From the NCBI RefSeq assembly GCF_025949695.1, contig NZ_JAPDFL010000001.1, positions 1,160,001 to 1,224,000 on the forward strand: 64,000 nucleotides of DNA, in the 5' to 3' direction. A program made the position numbers and the translations under genes. Shown piece after piece: positions 49,485 through 58,297 of the stretch. The notes under the pieces are model-generated. The model searched no databases and was not told where the DNA came from. It saw only the letters and a list, made by a program, of their open reading frames with translations. The stretch is from Pararhodobacter zhoushanensis (GTDB taxonomy: Bacteria > Pseudomonadota > Alphaproteobacteria > Rhodobacterales > Rhodobacteraceae). Numbering within the stretch: position 1 is the first letter of the stretch; each line of letters begins with the position of its first letter.

Positions 49485-51274
49485 TTGGGTTTGCTGCCCT
49501 TTGGCAGCCGAACCGAGGCGCGGATATTGCCGAAGATATCCGGCTTGGACCCATGCGCGCGCATGATGAAATACTGCTGCGTGAAGGTGATCACGTTGTT
49601 GCCGATCCAGTACATCAGCAGGCCCGAGGCAAAGCCGCCCATGACGAACATGAAGATCCACGGCATCCAGTTGAAGATCGTCGCCTGCATCGGATCGGCC
49701 GGGGCCGGGTTCAGACGCATCTGGAACCACATCGAGGCGCCAAAGAGCAGCGGCAGCAGGCCCAGGAACACCGTGGCCATCAGGCTACCCGTCTCAGGGG
49801 CTGCCCAGGGCAGGGCACCAAACAGGTTGAACAGCGACGTCGGATCGGGTGCGGACAGGTCGTTGAACACCCAGAACCACGGCGCATGTCGCAATTCGAT
49901 GGTGACGAAGATCACCTTGTAGAGCGAGAAGAAGATCGGGATCTGCAACAGGATCGGCAGACAACCGGCGGCAGGGTTAACCTTTTTCTCACGGTAGAGC
50001 TTCATCATCTCTTGCTGAAGCTTCTGGCGGTCGTCGCCTGCACGATCTTTGAGGGCGGCCATTTCCGGCTGCAACTCTTTCATGCGCGCCATCGAGACGT
50101 AGGATTTCCACGCCAGCGGCAGCAGGACCGCTTTCAGCGTCAGGGTCAGTGCCAGAATGGCCCAGCCCATGTTGCCGATCAGGCCATGATAGAAGTTCAG
50201 CACGCGGAAGATCGGGCGGGTCAGGAAAAAGAACCAGCCCCAGTCGATCGCATCGGTGAAACGCTCGATGTTGTCGTCGTTCTGGTAGTGGTTCAGAACG
50301 GCAAATTCCTTGGCGCCGGTGAACAGCATGGACGAGGCACTGGCGGTTTCACCGGGTTGCACGGTCACGGTGGGCTGGCGCAGGCTGGCCTGATAGATGT
50401 CAGCGCCGGGCACATACTGGGCCACGCTGGTCACTGGCTGACCGGGCGCGCCGACCAGCGTCGCCATGAAGTATTTCGACGTGAAGCCGATCCAGCCGTT
50501 GGTGGTGGCGGTGGTTTCATGCGTCGGGATGCGTTCGCTCTGGCTGACCGGATAGTCCACCATGTCGCCGTAATCGGCTTCCAGCAGCGCACCGTCGGTC
50601 ATCTGCACGAGACCTTCATGCGAGATATAGTAGCCCTGAATGTCCGACGGGACGCCATGCTGCGCGATCAGCGAATACGGGTCCAGCGACACAGCCGTGT
50701 CCGAGGTGTTCGTGATCTCTTGCGCGACGGTGAACATGTAATCGGCATCGACGCTGATCACGCGGGTAAAGTTCAGGCCCGCGCCGTTGTCCCATTGCAG
50801 GGTGACGGGGGTTTCCAGCGTCAGGGCGTTGTTGCCGACCTGCTGCCACGGCGTCGCCGGACCGGGAACCAGATCGTAATCCAGCGCACCGCGCGGGCTC
50901 CAGCCGAAGAAGGCATAGAACGGGTGGCGGTTGCCGCCGTTGGGGTTCAGCAGGTGAACCAGATCGCTCTCGGGATCGACGGTTTCGGTGTAATCGCGCA
51001 GGCGGATATCGTCAAAGCGACCGCCGGTGACGGCAATCGAACCGGCCAGCCGCGGGGTGTCGATCTCGATCCGCGCGGTTTCGGCCAGCGGTTCGGCCAC
51101 GGCCACACCATCAGCCCCCAGTGCCGGGGTTGCCGCCGGGGGCGGCAGCAATTCGGACTGGGCAACGGTGTCACCGGGCTGCGGTTCGGCCGGCGGGAAC
51201 AGGGCAAACCAACCCATGATCACCGCGAGGCTGAGGGCGAAAGCAAGGATCAGGTTCTTTGTTTGATCGTCCAT
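49481..51274 (-). CDS. yidC: membrane protein insertase YidC
   Basis: A 597-residue insertase: the first span (about 8-26) and a large periplasmic beta-domain (about 60-340) come before five C-terminal spans. The conserved insertase region includes LPLAWKSYVSMARMKELQPEM and KVNPAAGCLPILLQIPIFFSLYKV. Full normal length. It inserts membrane proteins alone or with SecYEG. First gene of the housekeeping run. Confidence 0.95.
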   Translation of the reverse strand: MDDQTKNLILAFALSLAVIMGWFALFPPAEPQPGDTVAQSELLPPPAATPALGADGVAVAEPLAETARIEIDTPRLAGSIAVTGGRFDDIRLRDYTETVDPESDLVHLLNPNGGNRHPFYAFFGWSPRGALDYDLVPGPATPWQQVGNNALTLETPVTLQWDNGAGLNFTRVISVDADYMFTVAQEITNTSDTAVSLDPYSLIAQHGVPSDIQGYYISHEGLVQMTDGALLEADYGDMVDYPVSQSERIPTHETTATTNGWIGFTSKYFMATLVGAPGQPVTSVAQYVPGADIYQASLRQPTVTVQPGETASASSMLFTGAKEFAVLNHYQNDDNIERFTDAIDWGWFFFLTRPIFRVLNFYHGLIGNMGWAILALTLTLKAVLLPLAWKSYVSMARMKELQPEMAALKDRAGDDRQKLQQEMMKLYREKKVNPAAGCLPILLQIPIFFSLYKVIFVTIELRHAPWFWVFNDLSAPDPTSLFNLFGALPWAAPETGSLMATVFLGLLPLLFGASMWFQMRLNPAPADPMQATIFNWMPWIFMFVMGGFASGLLMYWIGNNVITFTQQYFIMRAHGSKPDIFGNIRASVRLPKGSKPK

Positions 51275-51534
51275 CAGGTCTTTCCGGGCACGATTTCAAT
51301 GTTGCGAGGGTTCAACAGACCTTGCCCGGAAAGGTCAAGCGGATTCCCCGCCCAAGCGCCGGGATGCAGCCATTCGTCGCTGTCGTTTGCGTGAGAGTGG
51401 CCTACGATGGACCGGTTGCGCCACAGCCTGCGCCGCTGGGCGGGGCAGGGCCAGGCGGTGCGGTCACCGGGCAGGGTGCGGGCCTTCGTCGGCGCGCTTT
51501 TGGCCCATGGCGGGCGCGGCGCGAACGGCCTGCG

Positions 51535-53139
51535 CTAGTCGGCGGCGGCGCCAAGCGCGGGCGCGCCGGTGGTGATGTCGCTGGCGCAGCTGGCGGGGGG
51601 CGTTACCGGTGGCGCAAGCGCAGCGCCAGCAGGGGCTGCGCCGGGTTCGCCCTTGGCAAGTGCCTGATCATGGGCGACGATCCAGTCGACCAGTTCTTCG
51701 GCGGGCATCGGGCGCGCGATACTGAAGCCCTGCAGATGGTCGCAACCCAGCTGCGCCAGTGTCACGTGCTCATCCGGATGCTCGACGCCTTCGGCCAGTG
51801 TGCTCAGCCCCAGTTGCGCCGCCATCGACAGGATTGCCGCGACCATGCGCTGCTGTTCGGGATCGCGGTGCAGGTTGGTCACGAAACTGCGGTCGATCTT
51901 GATGCGACCCACGGCGAACCGCCGGATCGCGGTGATCGAGGCATTGCCGGTGCCAAAGTCGTCCAGATCAATCCCGCAGCCCATGCCTGAAAGCCGGGCG
52001 ATGGTACGCACGGCGATGTCATCATCGTGCCGTGTGACCACGGTTTCCAGAATTTCCAGCGCCAGCCGCTCGGGTTTCAGGTCATGGCGGTCCAGTTCCC
52101 AGGCGATTTCGTCAGCCAGTCGGGGATTGCGCAGCTCTTGCGCCGACAGGTTGACCGAGACGCAGGGCACCGACAATCCGGCCTTGTCCAGCGCAGCCAG
52201 CGTGTTGAGCGCGTCGCGCAGCATGACCTCGGCCAGCCGGGGCGACAGGCCGGCCGCTTCGATCTGGGGAAGAAAGTCAGCCGGTGAGAGCACGCCTTTT
52301 TGCGGGTGATGCCAGCGGGCGAGCGCCTCAAGCCCGCTGATGGCACTGTTGTCGGTGCGGATCTGCGGCTGGAAATGCGCCCGGATCTCGCCCGAGTCGA
52401 GCGCGCGCCGCAGCGTGGCGATGCGGTCGCCGCTGAGCGATGCGGGGAAATCCACCACGGAATAGCTGCTCAACGCGCCCGGGCCGCTGCGCAACGCCTT
52501 GTCCGCCGCCGATTCTGCCGCCTGCAGCATGTCGATTCCGTTAAGCTGCGCCGCGCGCGGTGACAGCGAAAAGCCGATCGACACGCTGGGCCAGACCGTC
52601 ACGCCGTTCAGCGTGACCGGGGCTGCCAGTTGCGATTGTGCGCGCTGCGCCACCGCCATGACGGCGCCAAGGTCCAGCCCGCGATGCGGAAAAAGCGCAA
52701 CGCCGAACCCGTCCGGGTGCAGCGCGCAGATGAGATCCTGTGCGCGCAGGGCATCGGCGAGTCGCGCGGCAAGGGTTTCGGTCAACTGCTGAAACCCGCT
52801 GTCGCCATGATGCTGGCGCAGCCGCTCTGCACCATCCAGCCGAAGCGCCAGCGCCGCCCCGTTGATCCCGGCCCTTGGCATCAGTTGCGCCTGCACGGCC
52901 TCGCGTGTGGTGATCCGGGCAAGGCCGGGGCTTTCGGCCACCACAGCGGCATCGCCTGTTGCCCGCAAGGCAGACCACACAAACACGCCCTGCACCCCAA
53001 CCACCAGAGCGACACCCCACCAGGGCATGTCAGCGGCCCGGGCCACGAGCATCAACGTGACGGTCGGGATCAGCGCCAGAGCCCAAAGGCGGCGCAGGGC
53101 GGCATAGTGCTGCGTGCGTAGGGCCGATTCTCTGGTCAT
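51535..53139 (-). CDS. cyclic di-GMP phosphodiesterase with degenerate GGDEF and intact EAL domain
   Basis: A 534-residue protein: two N-terminal spans (about 17-60), a degenerate GGDEF domain (about 85-245, HPDGFG replaces GGDEF) and an EAL domain (about 250-500). The catalytic residues of EAL look complete: E in LEALAR, N in SVNLS, E in LEILET, DD in DLDDFG, K in KIDRSF and E in LAEGVE. It should hydrolyse cyclic di-GMP at the membrane. It is followed by 260 bases without a convincing gene before yidC. Confidence 0.88.
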   Translation of the reverse strand: MTRESALRTQHYAALRRLWALALIPTVTLMLVARAADMPWWGVALVVGVQGVFVWSALRATGDAAVVAESPGLARITTREAVQAQLMPRAGINGAALALRLDGAERLRQHHGDSGFQQLTETLAARLADALRAQDLICALHPDGFGVALFPHRGLDLGAVMAVAQRAQSQLAAPVTLNGVTVWPSVSIGFSLSPRAAQLNGIDMLQAAESAADKALRSGPGALSSYSVVDFPASLSGDRIATLRRALDSGEIRAHFQPQIRTDNSAISGLEALARWHHPQKGVLSPADFLPQIEAAGLSPRLAEVMLRDALNTLAALDKAGLSVPCVSVNLSAQELRNPRLADEIAWELDRHDLKPERLALEILETVVTRHDDDIAVRTIARLSGMGCGIDLDDFGTGNASITAIRRFAVGRIKIDRSFVTNLHRDPEQQRMVAAILSMAAQLGLSTLAEGVEHPDEHVTLAQLGCDHLQGFSIARPMPAEELVDWIVAHDQALAKGEPGAAPAGAALAPPVTPPASCASDITTGAPALGAAAD

Positions 53140-53217
53140 CCTGCGTCCTTCCGATGGCCTTTGCCCGAGTCCGGGCGATTGGCAGCATCAGCTTTCGCGC
53201 AAAGGATGAGCCAAAGC

Positions 53218-54090
53218 TTAACGCAGGCTCGGAATCTCGCTCAAATTGTCCGGGTCAGGCGCAGCGGCGTCGGGCCAGAGGTTGGCAAAGTCAAACAATG
53301 CCGGATCGGCCAGATGCGACGGGCGCACGTTCATCAATGCGCGGAACATGATGTTGCGGCGGCCCGGCGTGCGGCGCTCCCACTCGTCGAGAATACCCTT
53401 GACCTGCACCCTTTGCAGCCCGTCCTGCGAGCCGCACAGGTCGCAGGGGATCACCGGATAGTTCATCGCGCGGGCGAATTTCTCGCAATCGGACTCGGCC
53501 ACCAGCGCCAGCGGGCGCAGCAGGGTCAGATCGCCATCTTCATTCACCAGCTTGGGCGGCATGGTTGCCAGCCGTCCGCCATGGAACAGGTTCATGAAAA
53601 AGGTTTCCAGAATATCGTCGCGGTGATGGCCCAGCACCACAGCCGAGCAGCCCTCTTCGCGCGCCACCCGGTACAGGTTGCCACGGCGCAGGCGCGAGCA
53701 CAGGCTGCAATAGGTCCGGCCCTGCGGGATCTTGTCGACGACAACGGAATAGGTGTCTTTGTATTCGATCCGGTGCGGTACGCCCATCCTGGTCAGGAAT
53801 TCGGGCAGGACGGTCGCCGGAAAGCCGGGCTGGCCCTGATCCAGATTGCAGGCCAGCAGGTCGACCGGCAGCAAGCCGCGCCATTTCAGCTCGTGCAGGA
53901 TGGCGAGCAGGGTGTAGCTGTCCTTGCCGCCCGACAGACACACCAGCCAGCGGTCGCCGGGGCGGATCATGCCATAGGTGTCCATCGCCTCGCGCACCTG
54001 CTGCACCAGCCGTTTGCGCAGCTTGCGGAACTCGGTCGATTTGGGCGCGCCGTGGAACAGCGGGTGGATGTCGTCTTGATCGTCGAGCAT
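53218..54090 (-). CDS. ttcA: tRNA 2-thiocytidine(32) synthetase TtcA
   Basis: A 290-residue PP-loop ATPase: SGGKDS (residues 54-59), the cysteine motifs [11 protein letters not shown] and CDLCGSQ that hold the 4Fe-4S cluster, and [16 protein letters not shown]. It thiolates cytidine 32 in certain tRNAs. Length is normal. Confidence 0.93.
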   Translation of the reverse strand: MLDDQDDIHPLFHGAPKSTEFRKLRKRLVQQVREAMDTYGMIRPGDRWLVCLSGGKDSYTLLAILHELKWRGLLPVDLLACNLDQGQPGFPATVLPEFLTRMGVPHRIEYKDTYSVVVDKIPQGRTYCSLCSRLRRGNLYRVAREEGCSAVVLGHHRDDILETFFMNLFHGGRLATMPPKLVNEDGDLTLLRPLALVAESDCEKFARAMNYPVIPCDLCGSQDGLQRVQVKGILDEWERRTPGRRNIMFRALMNVRPSHLADPALFDFANLWPDAAAPDPDNLSEIPSLR

Positions 54091-54152
54091 GGGCGGATCT
54101 CCTGCCCCGAGGCATAGGGGGATGCGCGGCGCGCCGTCAAGGCGCTGTGGGG

Positions 54153-54422
54153 TCAGCGGTGGTGGGCGTCGTGCTCGGGGTCGGTACCGGGCACCGGGTC
54201 ATAGCCCTGCCCGCCCCAGGGCTGACAGCGGGCAAGGCGCTTGGCGGTTAACCATGTGCCGCGCAGCGCGCCGTGATGCTTCAGGGCCTCCATCGCATAC
54301 GCGGAGCACGTGGGCTGAAACCGGCACCCGTGCCCGACCCAGGGACTGAGCAGCAACCGGTAGGCGCGCACCGGCAGTGAAACGATCCAGGCGGCGGGGG
54401 TCATGCGGGGCGTGTCACACAT
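54153..54422 (-). CDS. yidD: membrane protein insertion efficiency factor YidD
   Basis: An 89-residue protein with the family core [32 protein letters not shown] and a GGQGYDPVP tail. It sits at the membrane and aids YidC-dependent insertion. AAAGGA lies 7 bases before ATG 54422; ATG 54404 gives the more usual N-terminus and is possible. In this genome yidC lies 3 kb further on. Confidence 0.9.
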   Translation of the reverse strand: MCDTPRMTPAAWIVSLPVRAYRLLLSPWVGHGCRFQPTCSAYAMEALKHHGALRGTWLTAKRLARCQPWGGQGYDPVPGTDPEHDAHHR

Positions 54423-54481
54423 CGGGCGATCCTTTGGGCTGCGCTGGATGTGGGGCGCCTGGCGCCGCCGCGCAAGGGTGG

Positions 54482-54964
54482 TCAGCCCAGCCGCGCCGCG
54501 AGGTCGGTGATCTGCGACGGGGCGAAGACGGCGATGCCGTGGCGGATGAGGTGCTCGGCCACCACCCCGCGGCCTGCGATGCGGGTGCCGTCATGACGGC
54601 CGGCATAGATCTGAAGCGAACCGCACGAGGGGCTGGCGTCGGTCAAAAGCGCGAAGGTGCAGCCGTGTGCAAGGGCCGTGCGCAGGGCGATCTCGGCACC
54701 GCGGACAAAGGCACGGGTTACATCAGCGCCTTGATCGGTGCGGATGCTGCCCGTGCCATCAAGAACCTGCGCGGCTGTCACGCCGGGGGCAAGTTCTGCG
54801 GGCGGGCGCGGGGTTGGCAGACCGGCGGCGACTTCGGGGCAGAGGGGGACGAGCCGACCCTCGGCCTGCCATCGGGTGAGCAGGGCGTCGGTCAGGGTCT
54901 TGGCGCGACCGTCATAGCGCACGGGCGCGCCCATCAGGCAGGCGCTGATCAGGATGCGGGACAT
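54482..54964 (-). CDS. DUF523 family protein
   Basis: A 160-residue protein with [13 protein letters not shown] (cysteine C9), [16 protein letters not shown] and [14 protein letters not shown], typical of DUF523. The conserved cysteines suggest metal or Fe-S binding. Function unknown. It lies on the same strand as yidD, 59 bases upstream of it. Confidence 0.85.
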   Translation of the reverse strand: MSRILISACLMGAPVRYDGRAKTLTDALLTRWQAEGRLVPLCPEVAAGLPTPRPPAELAPGVTAAQVLDGTGSIRTDQGADVTRAFVRGAEIALRTALAHGCTFALLTDASPSCGSLQIYAGRHDGTRIAGRGVVAEHLIRHGIAVFAPSQITDLAARLG

Positions 54965-55005
54965 CTGCGCAGTTTAGGCGGCGATGCTGGCGCGGTAAAG
55001 GCGGG

Positions 55006-55205
55006 GCGGCGCGCGACCCCATCGAGGGGTCGCGCGCCGCTCGGGGGCGCTGCCCCCGCCGGGCCGTTCCGGCCCGCCCCCGGGATATTTAGAGAGCAAA
55101 GAAAGCGCGGTTAACGAACCGTTAACGCCGCATTTTCTGTCTGAAAATATCCTCGGGGGGTGGATGGCGCGGGACGCGCCAGAGGGGGGCAGAAGGCCCC
55201 CTGCA
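55006..55205. repeat. dispersed two-armed intergenic element, full copy
   Basis: It starts with a perfect 15-bp hairpin around ATCGA (55006-55020 with 55026-55040), then GGGGGC/GCCCCC and GGGCCG/CGGCCC stems. An inverted core ends GGGATATTTAGAGAGCAAAG (55080-55100). The centre GGTTAACGAACCGTTAACG is followed by TTTTCTGTCTG and the forward core AAATATCCTCGGGGGG (from 55145), then a GGGGGGC...GGCCCCC stem. It fills the gap between DUF523 and rnpA. Confidence 0.75.
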
Positions 55206-55210
55206 CCGGG

Positions 55211-55618
55211 TCAGCCGTGAAGGCGGCTGAGGGCGCTGTGCAGATCGCGTTGCAGCGCCGCGTAGTCGCTTGCAATCGTGGCCTGAGGTTTGCCGACCAG
55301 GACGTAATCCCAGCCGCTCAGCCCGCGATCGGTGAGGATTTCCCGTGCCAAAGCCCGCAAGCGGCGTTTGGCACGGTTGCGGGCGACGGCGTTGCCGATC
55401 TTCTTCGAGCAGGTGAACCCGACGCGCACACCCTCGCCCGGCTCGCCCGCCTCGCGCTGGCGCGCTTGCAGCAGGAAACCCGCCACGGCAGCGCGGCGGG
55501 CTCGGGCGGCGGCGAGGAAATCGCTGCGTTTGGTCAGCACCGTCAGGCGTGACAAAGCCGCCGGTGCTGCCCGGTCTCCAGCCTCAGGGCTGGTCAGGGG
55601 CGCGTCCGGCGGTGTCAT
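55211..55618 (-). CDS. rnpA: ribonuclease P protein component
   Basis: A 135-residue basic protein with the RNR motif VGFTCSKKIGNAVARNRAKRRLR (shortened here) and LTKRSDFLAAARA. It binds RNase P RNA and helps cut the 5' leader of pre-tRNA. It lies 24 bases after rpmH, as usual. The start with MTPPDAPLTSPEAG is accepted; a shorter start at LTVLTKRSDF is possible but has no ATG. Confidence 0.9.
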   Translation of the reverse strand: MTPPDAPLTSPEAGDRAAPAALSRLTVLTKRSDFLAAARARRAAVAGFLLQARQREAGEPGEGVRVGFTCSKKIGNAVARNRAKRRLRALAREILTDRGLSGWDYVLVGKPQATIASDYAALQRDLHSALSRLHG

Positions 55619-55642
55619 ACCTGCGACAGGCGCGTGCAGGCC

Positions 55643-55777
55643 TTAGGCCGACAGGCGCTTGCGGCCAGCCGAACGGCGTGCGTTCAGGATCTTCTGGCCG
55701 GCTTTGGTGGCCATGCGCGAACGGAAGCCGTGGCGCTTTTTGCGAACCAGGTTCGAAGGCTGGAAGGTGCGTTTCAT
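55643..55777 (-). CDS. rpmH: 50S ribosomal protein L34
   Basis: The 44-residue protein reads [18 protein letters not shown], then [17 protein letters not shown], the universal L34 pattern. Start at 55777 with a weak AAGGACTTGCGCA leader. It is the first gene of the rpmH-rnpA transcript. No dnaA or origin features are next to it in this window. Confidence 0.96.
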   Translation of the reverse strand: MKRTFQPSNLVRKKRHGFRSRMATKAGQKILNARRSAGRKRLSA

Positions 55778-55808
55778 TGCGCAAGTCCTTATTTGGTATC
55801 TGGTTGCC

Positions 55809-55870
55809 CGACTCCAACCCGTGGGAGTCGAGGGCTTATCATTCTGAAGGCCGGGCAATAGCCAAGCCGG
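55809..55870 (-). promoter_or_regulatory. rpmH promoter region with GANTC inverted repeat
   Basis: CGACTCC (55809-55815) and GGAGTCG (55824-55830) form an inverted repeat holding two GANTC sites, the target of the CcrM adenine methylase in alphaproteobacteria. Upstream on the minus strand TTGGCT and TGATAA are 18 bases apart and could be a promoter. The remaining gap to 56153 holds no convincing gene. Confidence 0.4.
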
Positions 55871-56153
55871 GCGGGCAAGTCAATCGACGCCGGGGCGGAT
55901 TCGGAAAAAGACGCACGGCGCTTGACCTTTCTTAACGCCTTTCGCTGGATGGCGCCATGACCCTGCTGGCCGCAAAACACCCGTTTCGCCTGCCTGTCGT
56001 GGTGCATGCGGGGTCTGGCGTTGTTGAAATCCTCGGCGTTGCCCGGCTGTCCATGGCGGGCGGTGGTTGCGGTTCGACGTGGGGACTGCCACCTAGGTGT
56101 AACGAAGCGCTGTGCCGGGTCGTCCTGCCCATGGCCCGCACCGGAGATCCAAG

Positions 56154-56855
56154 ATGCCCCCGACCCTGCGCCGCTGGCTTCCGTTGATCATCATCGCAAC
56201 CGGCGCGGTGCTGGGTCTCGTGCTGCTGCGCGACCGGCTGAGCTTTGAGTCGCTGGCCGAGAACCATGACGCGCTGCTGGCCTATGGTGCTGCGAATCCG
56301 CTGCTGACCCCGGCGCTGTTCATCGCGGCCTATGTGGTGGTTGTCGCTTTCTCGATCCCCGGGGCGATCTGGGTCACGCTGACCGGCGGGTTCCTGTTCG
56401 GGGTGTTTCCCGGCGTGCTCTATAATGTCAGCGGGGCGACGCTGGGCGCACTGCTATTGTTCCTCGCTGTCCGCGCCGGCTTTGGCGAACGGTTGCGGGC
56501 GCGCATCGATGCGGGTGACGGGGCGGTGCGGCGGCTCAGCGATGGCATCCGCGCCAATGAGGTGCCGGTGCTGCTGTCGATGCGGCTGATACCGGCAGTG
56601 CCCTTTTTCGTCGCCAATCTGATCCCGGCTTTTCTGGGGGTCGCGGTCTGGCGGTTTGTCTGGACCACGCTGCTTGGCATTCTGCCGGGCGCGCTGGTCT
56701 ATACCTGGGTCGGTGCCGGGCTGGGCGAAGTTTTCGCGCGCGGCGAGACGCCTGATCTGGGTGTCATCTTCGAGCCTTATATCCTGGGGCCATTGCTGGG
56801 GCTGGCGGCACTGTCGCTGCTGCCTGTTGTGTTGAAAAAACTGCGGAGAGCTTGA
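56154..56855 (+). CDS. TVP38/TMEM64 (VTT domain) membrane protein
   Basis: A 233-residue membrane protein with a VTT domain: four to five spans, core pattern FSIPGAIWVTLTGGFLFGVFPG and VPVLLSMRLIPAVPFFVANLIPAFLG (shown in part). DedA-type relatives move lipids or ions; the role here is unknown. Start at 56154 with CCGGAGATCC upstream. A CACCTAGGTG palindrome at 56090-56099 could be an operator. The stop TGA lies one base before the next start, so the pair is co-expressed. Confidence 0.83.
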   Translation: MPPTLRRWLPLIIIATGAVLGLVLLRDRLSFESLAENHDALLAYGAANPLLTPALFIAAYVVVVAFSIPGAIWVTLTGGFLFGVFPGVLYNVSGATLGALLLFLAVRAGFGERLRARIDAGDGAVRRLSDGIRANEVPVLLSMRLIPAVPFFVANLIPAFLGVAVWRFVWTTLLGILPGALVYTWVGAGLGEVFARGETPDLGVIFEPYILGPLLGLAALSLLPVVLKKLRRA

Positions 56856-56856
56856 G

Positions 56857-58273
56857 ATGAGCATTCTGGAAACCGACATCTGTGTGATCGGCGCGGGCTC
56901 GGGCGGGTTGTCGGTGGCCTCGGGTGCTGTGCAGATGGGCGCGCGGGTGGTGCTGGTCGAAGGCCACAAGATGGGCGGCGACTGCCTGAACTATGGCTGT
57001 GTGCCGTCAAAGGCGCTGCTGGCCGCAGGCAAGGCCGCTGCCGCGCACCGCACCAACGGGCCGGGCGTGGCGGCCGATGAGCCCGAGGTGAGCTTTGCCG
57101 CCGCCAAGGACCACGTGTCGCGGGTGATCGCCGCCATCGCGCCGCATGATCTCGCAGGAACGCTTCGAGGGGCTGGGCGTGACGGTCATCCGTGATTGGG
57201 CCCGCTTCACCGGCCCGCGCGAGATCGAGGCGGGCGGCAAGCGCATCCGCGCGCGGCGTTTTGTCATTGCCACCGGCTCGCGTCCGCTGATCCCGCCGAT
57301 CAAGGGGCTGGACGCGGTGCCGTATTTCACCAACGAGACGATCTTCGATCTGCGCCAGCCGCCGGGCCATCTGCTGATCATCGGTGGCGGGCCCATCGGG
57401 CTGGAAATGGCGCAGGCGCATCGGCGGCTGGGCAGCAAGGTGACGGTGATCGAGGGGGCGCGCGCCTTGGGCCGCGATGATCCCGAAGCCGCAGCGATAG
57501 TGCTGGCCAAGCTGCGCGCCGAGGGGGTCGATATTGTCGAAGAGGCCAAGGTCGAGCGGGTCGGCGGACGCTCGGGCGCGCTGGAGGTGCGGGTTGCGGG
57601 GGGCACGATCTTTGTTGGCACGCATCTGCTGGTGGCGGTGGGGCGCTCGCCGTCGCTCGAGCGGCTGAACCTTGAGGCGGCGGGCGTGCTGACCAACCGC
57701 GCGGGGGTGCAGGTGGACGACCGGCTGCGCAGTTCGAACCGCCGGGTTTATGCCATCGGTGATGCGGCGGGGCGCGGGCAGTTCACCCATCTGGCGGGCT
57801 ATCACGCCGGGCTGATCATCCGCCCGATGCTGTTCGGTCTGCCCGGAAAGGCGCGCGGCGACCATATCCCGCGCGTGACCTTCACCGACCCCGAACTGGC
57901 GCAGGTCGGCCTGACCGAAGCCGAGGCGCGCGAGAAGCACGGGCCAGCGGTGCAGGTCTTGCGGCTGGATTTCGACGCCAGCGACCGCGCGCAGGCCGAG
58001 GGCAAGACGGTCGGGCTGATCAAGGTGATGGCGCTCAAAGGCCGGCCCATCGGGGCCACGATTGTGGGTCCCGGCGCGGGTGAGCAGATCGCGCTGTGGT
58101 CGCTGATGCTGGCCAATCGCCTCAAGCTGAGCGCCATGGCTGCAACCGTTCTGCCCTATCCGACGATGGCAGAGCTTTCCAAACGCGCATCATCGGCTTA
58201 TTTTACCCCCAAACTCTTTGATAATCCTTTGATCAAGCGGGTGGTTCGGGCTGTGCAGTATTGGGTGCCCTGA
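56857..58273 (+). pseudogene. pyridine nucleotide-disulfide oxidoreductase, one frame break
   Basis: A class I flavin disulfide reductase (about 471 residues reconstructed), most like mercuric reductase-related proteins. It has FAD binding ICVIGAGSGGLSVASG, the redox pair in GGDCLNYGCVPSKALL (C43, C48), NAD binding IIGGGPIGLEMAQAHRRLG and a C-terminal dimerisation domain ending VQYWVP. The frame changes around GATC at 57148-57151: one base too many separates APHD from SQERFEGLG. As written the first piece stops at 57195. Partner gene: the TVP38-type protein upstream, a common pairing. Confidence 0.83.
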
Positions 58274-58297
58274 CTTTCTCTGCCAACTGGGACGGGT

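Noticed and set aside
51275..51534. RNA gene in the gap upstream of yidC
   Set aside because: No convincing stem structure or promoter/terminator pair.
51407..51538. Possible 43-codon gene between yidC and the EAL protein
   Set aside because: ATG and stop exist and the arginine-rich product is conceivable, but there is no ribosome site or known motif, and it overlaps the end of the opposite gene.
55778..56153. Replication origin beside rpmH
   Set aside because: No dnaA gene and no cluster of DnaA boxes.
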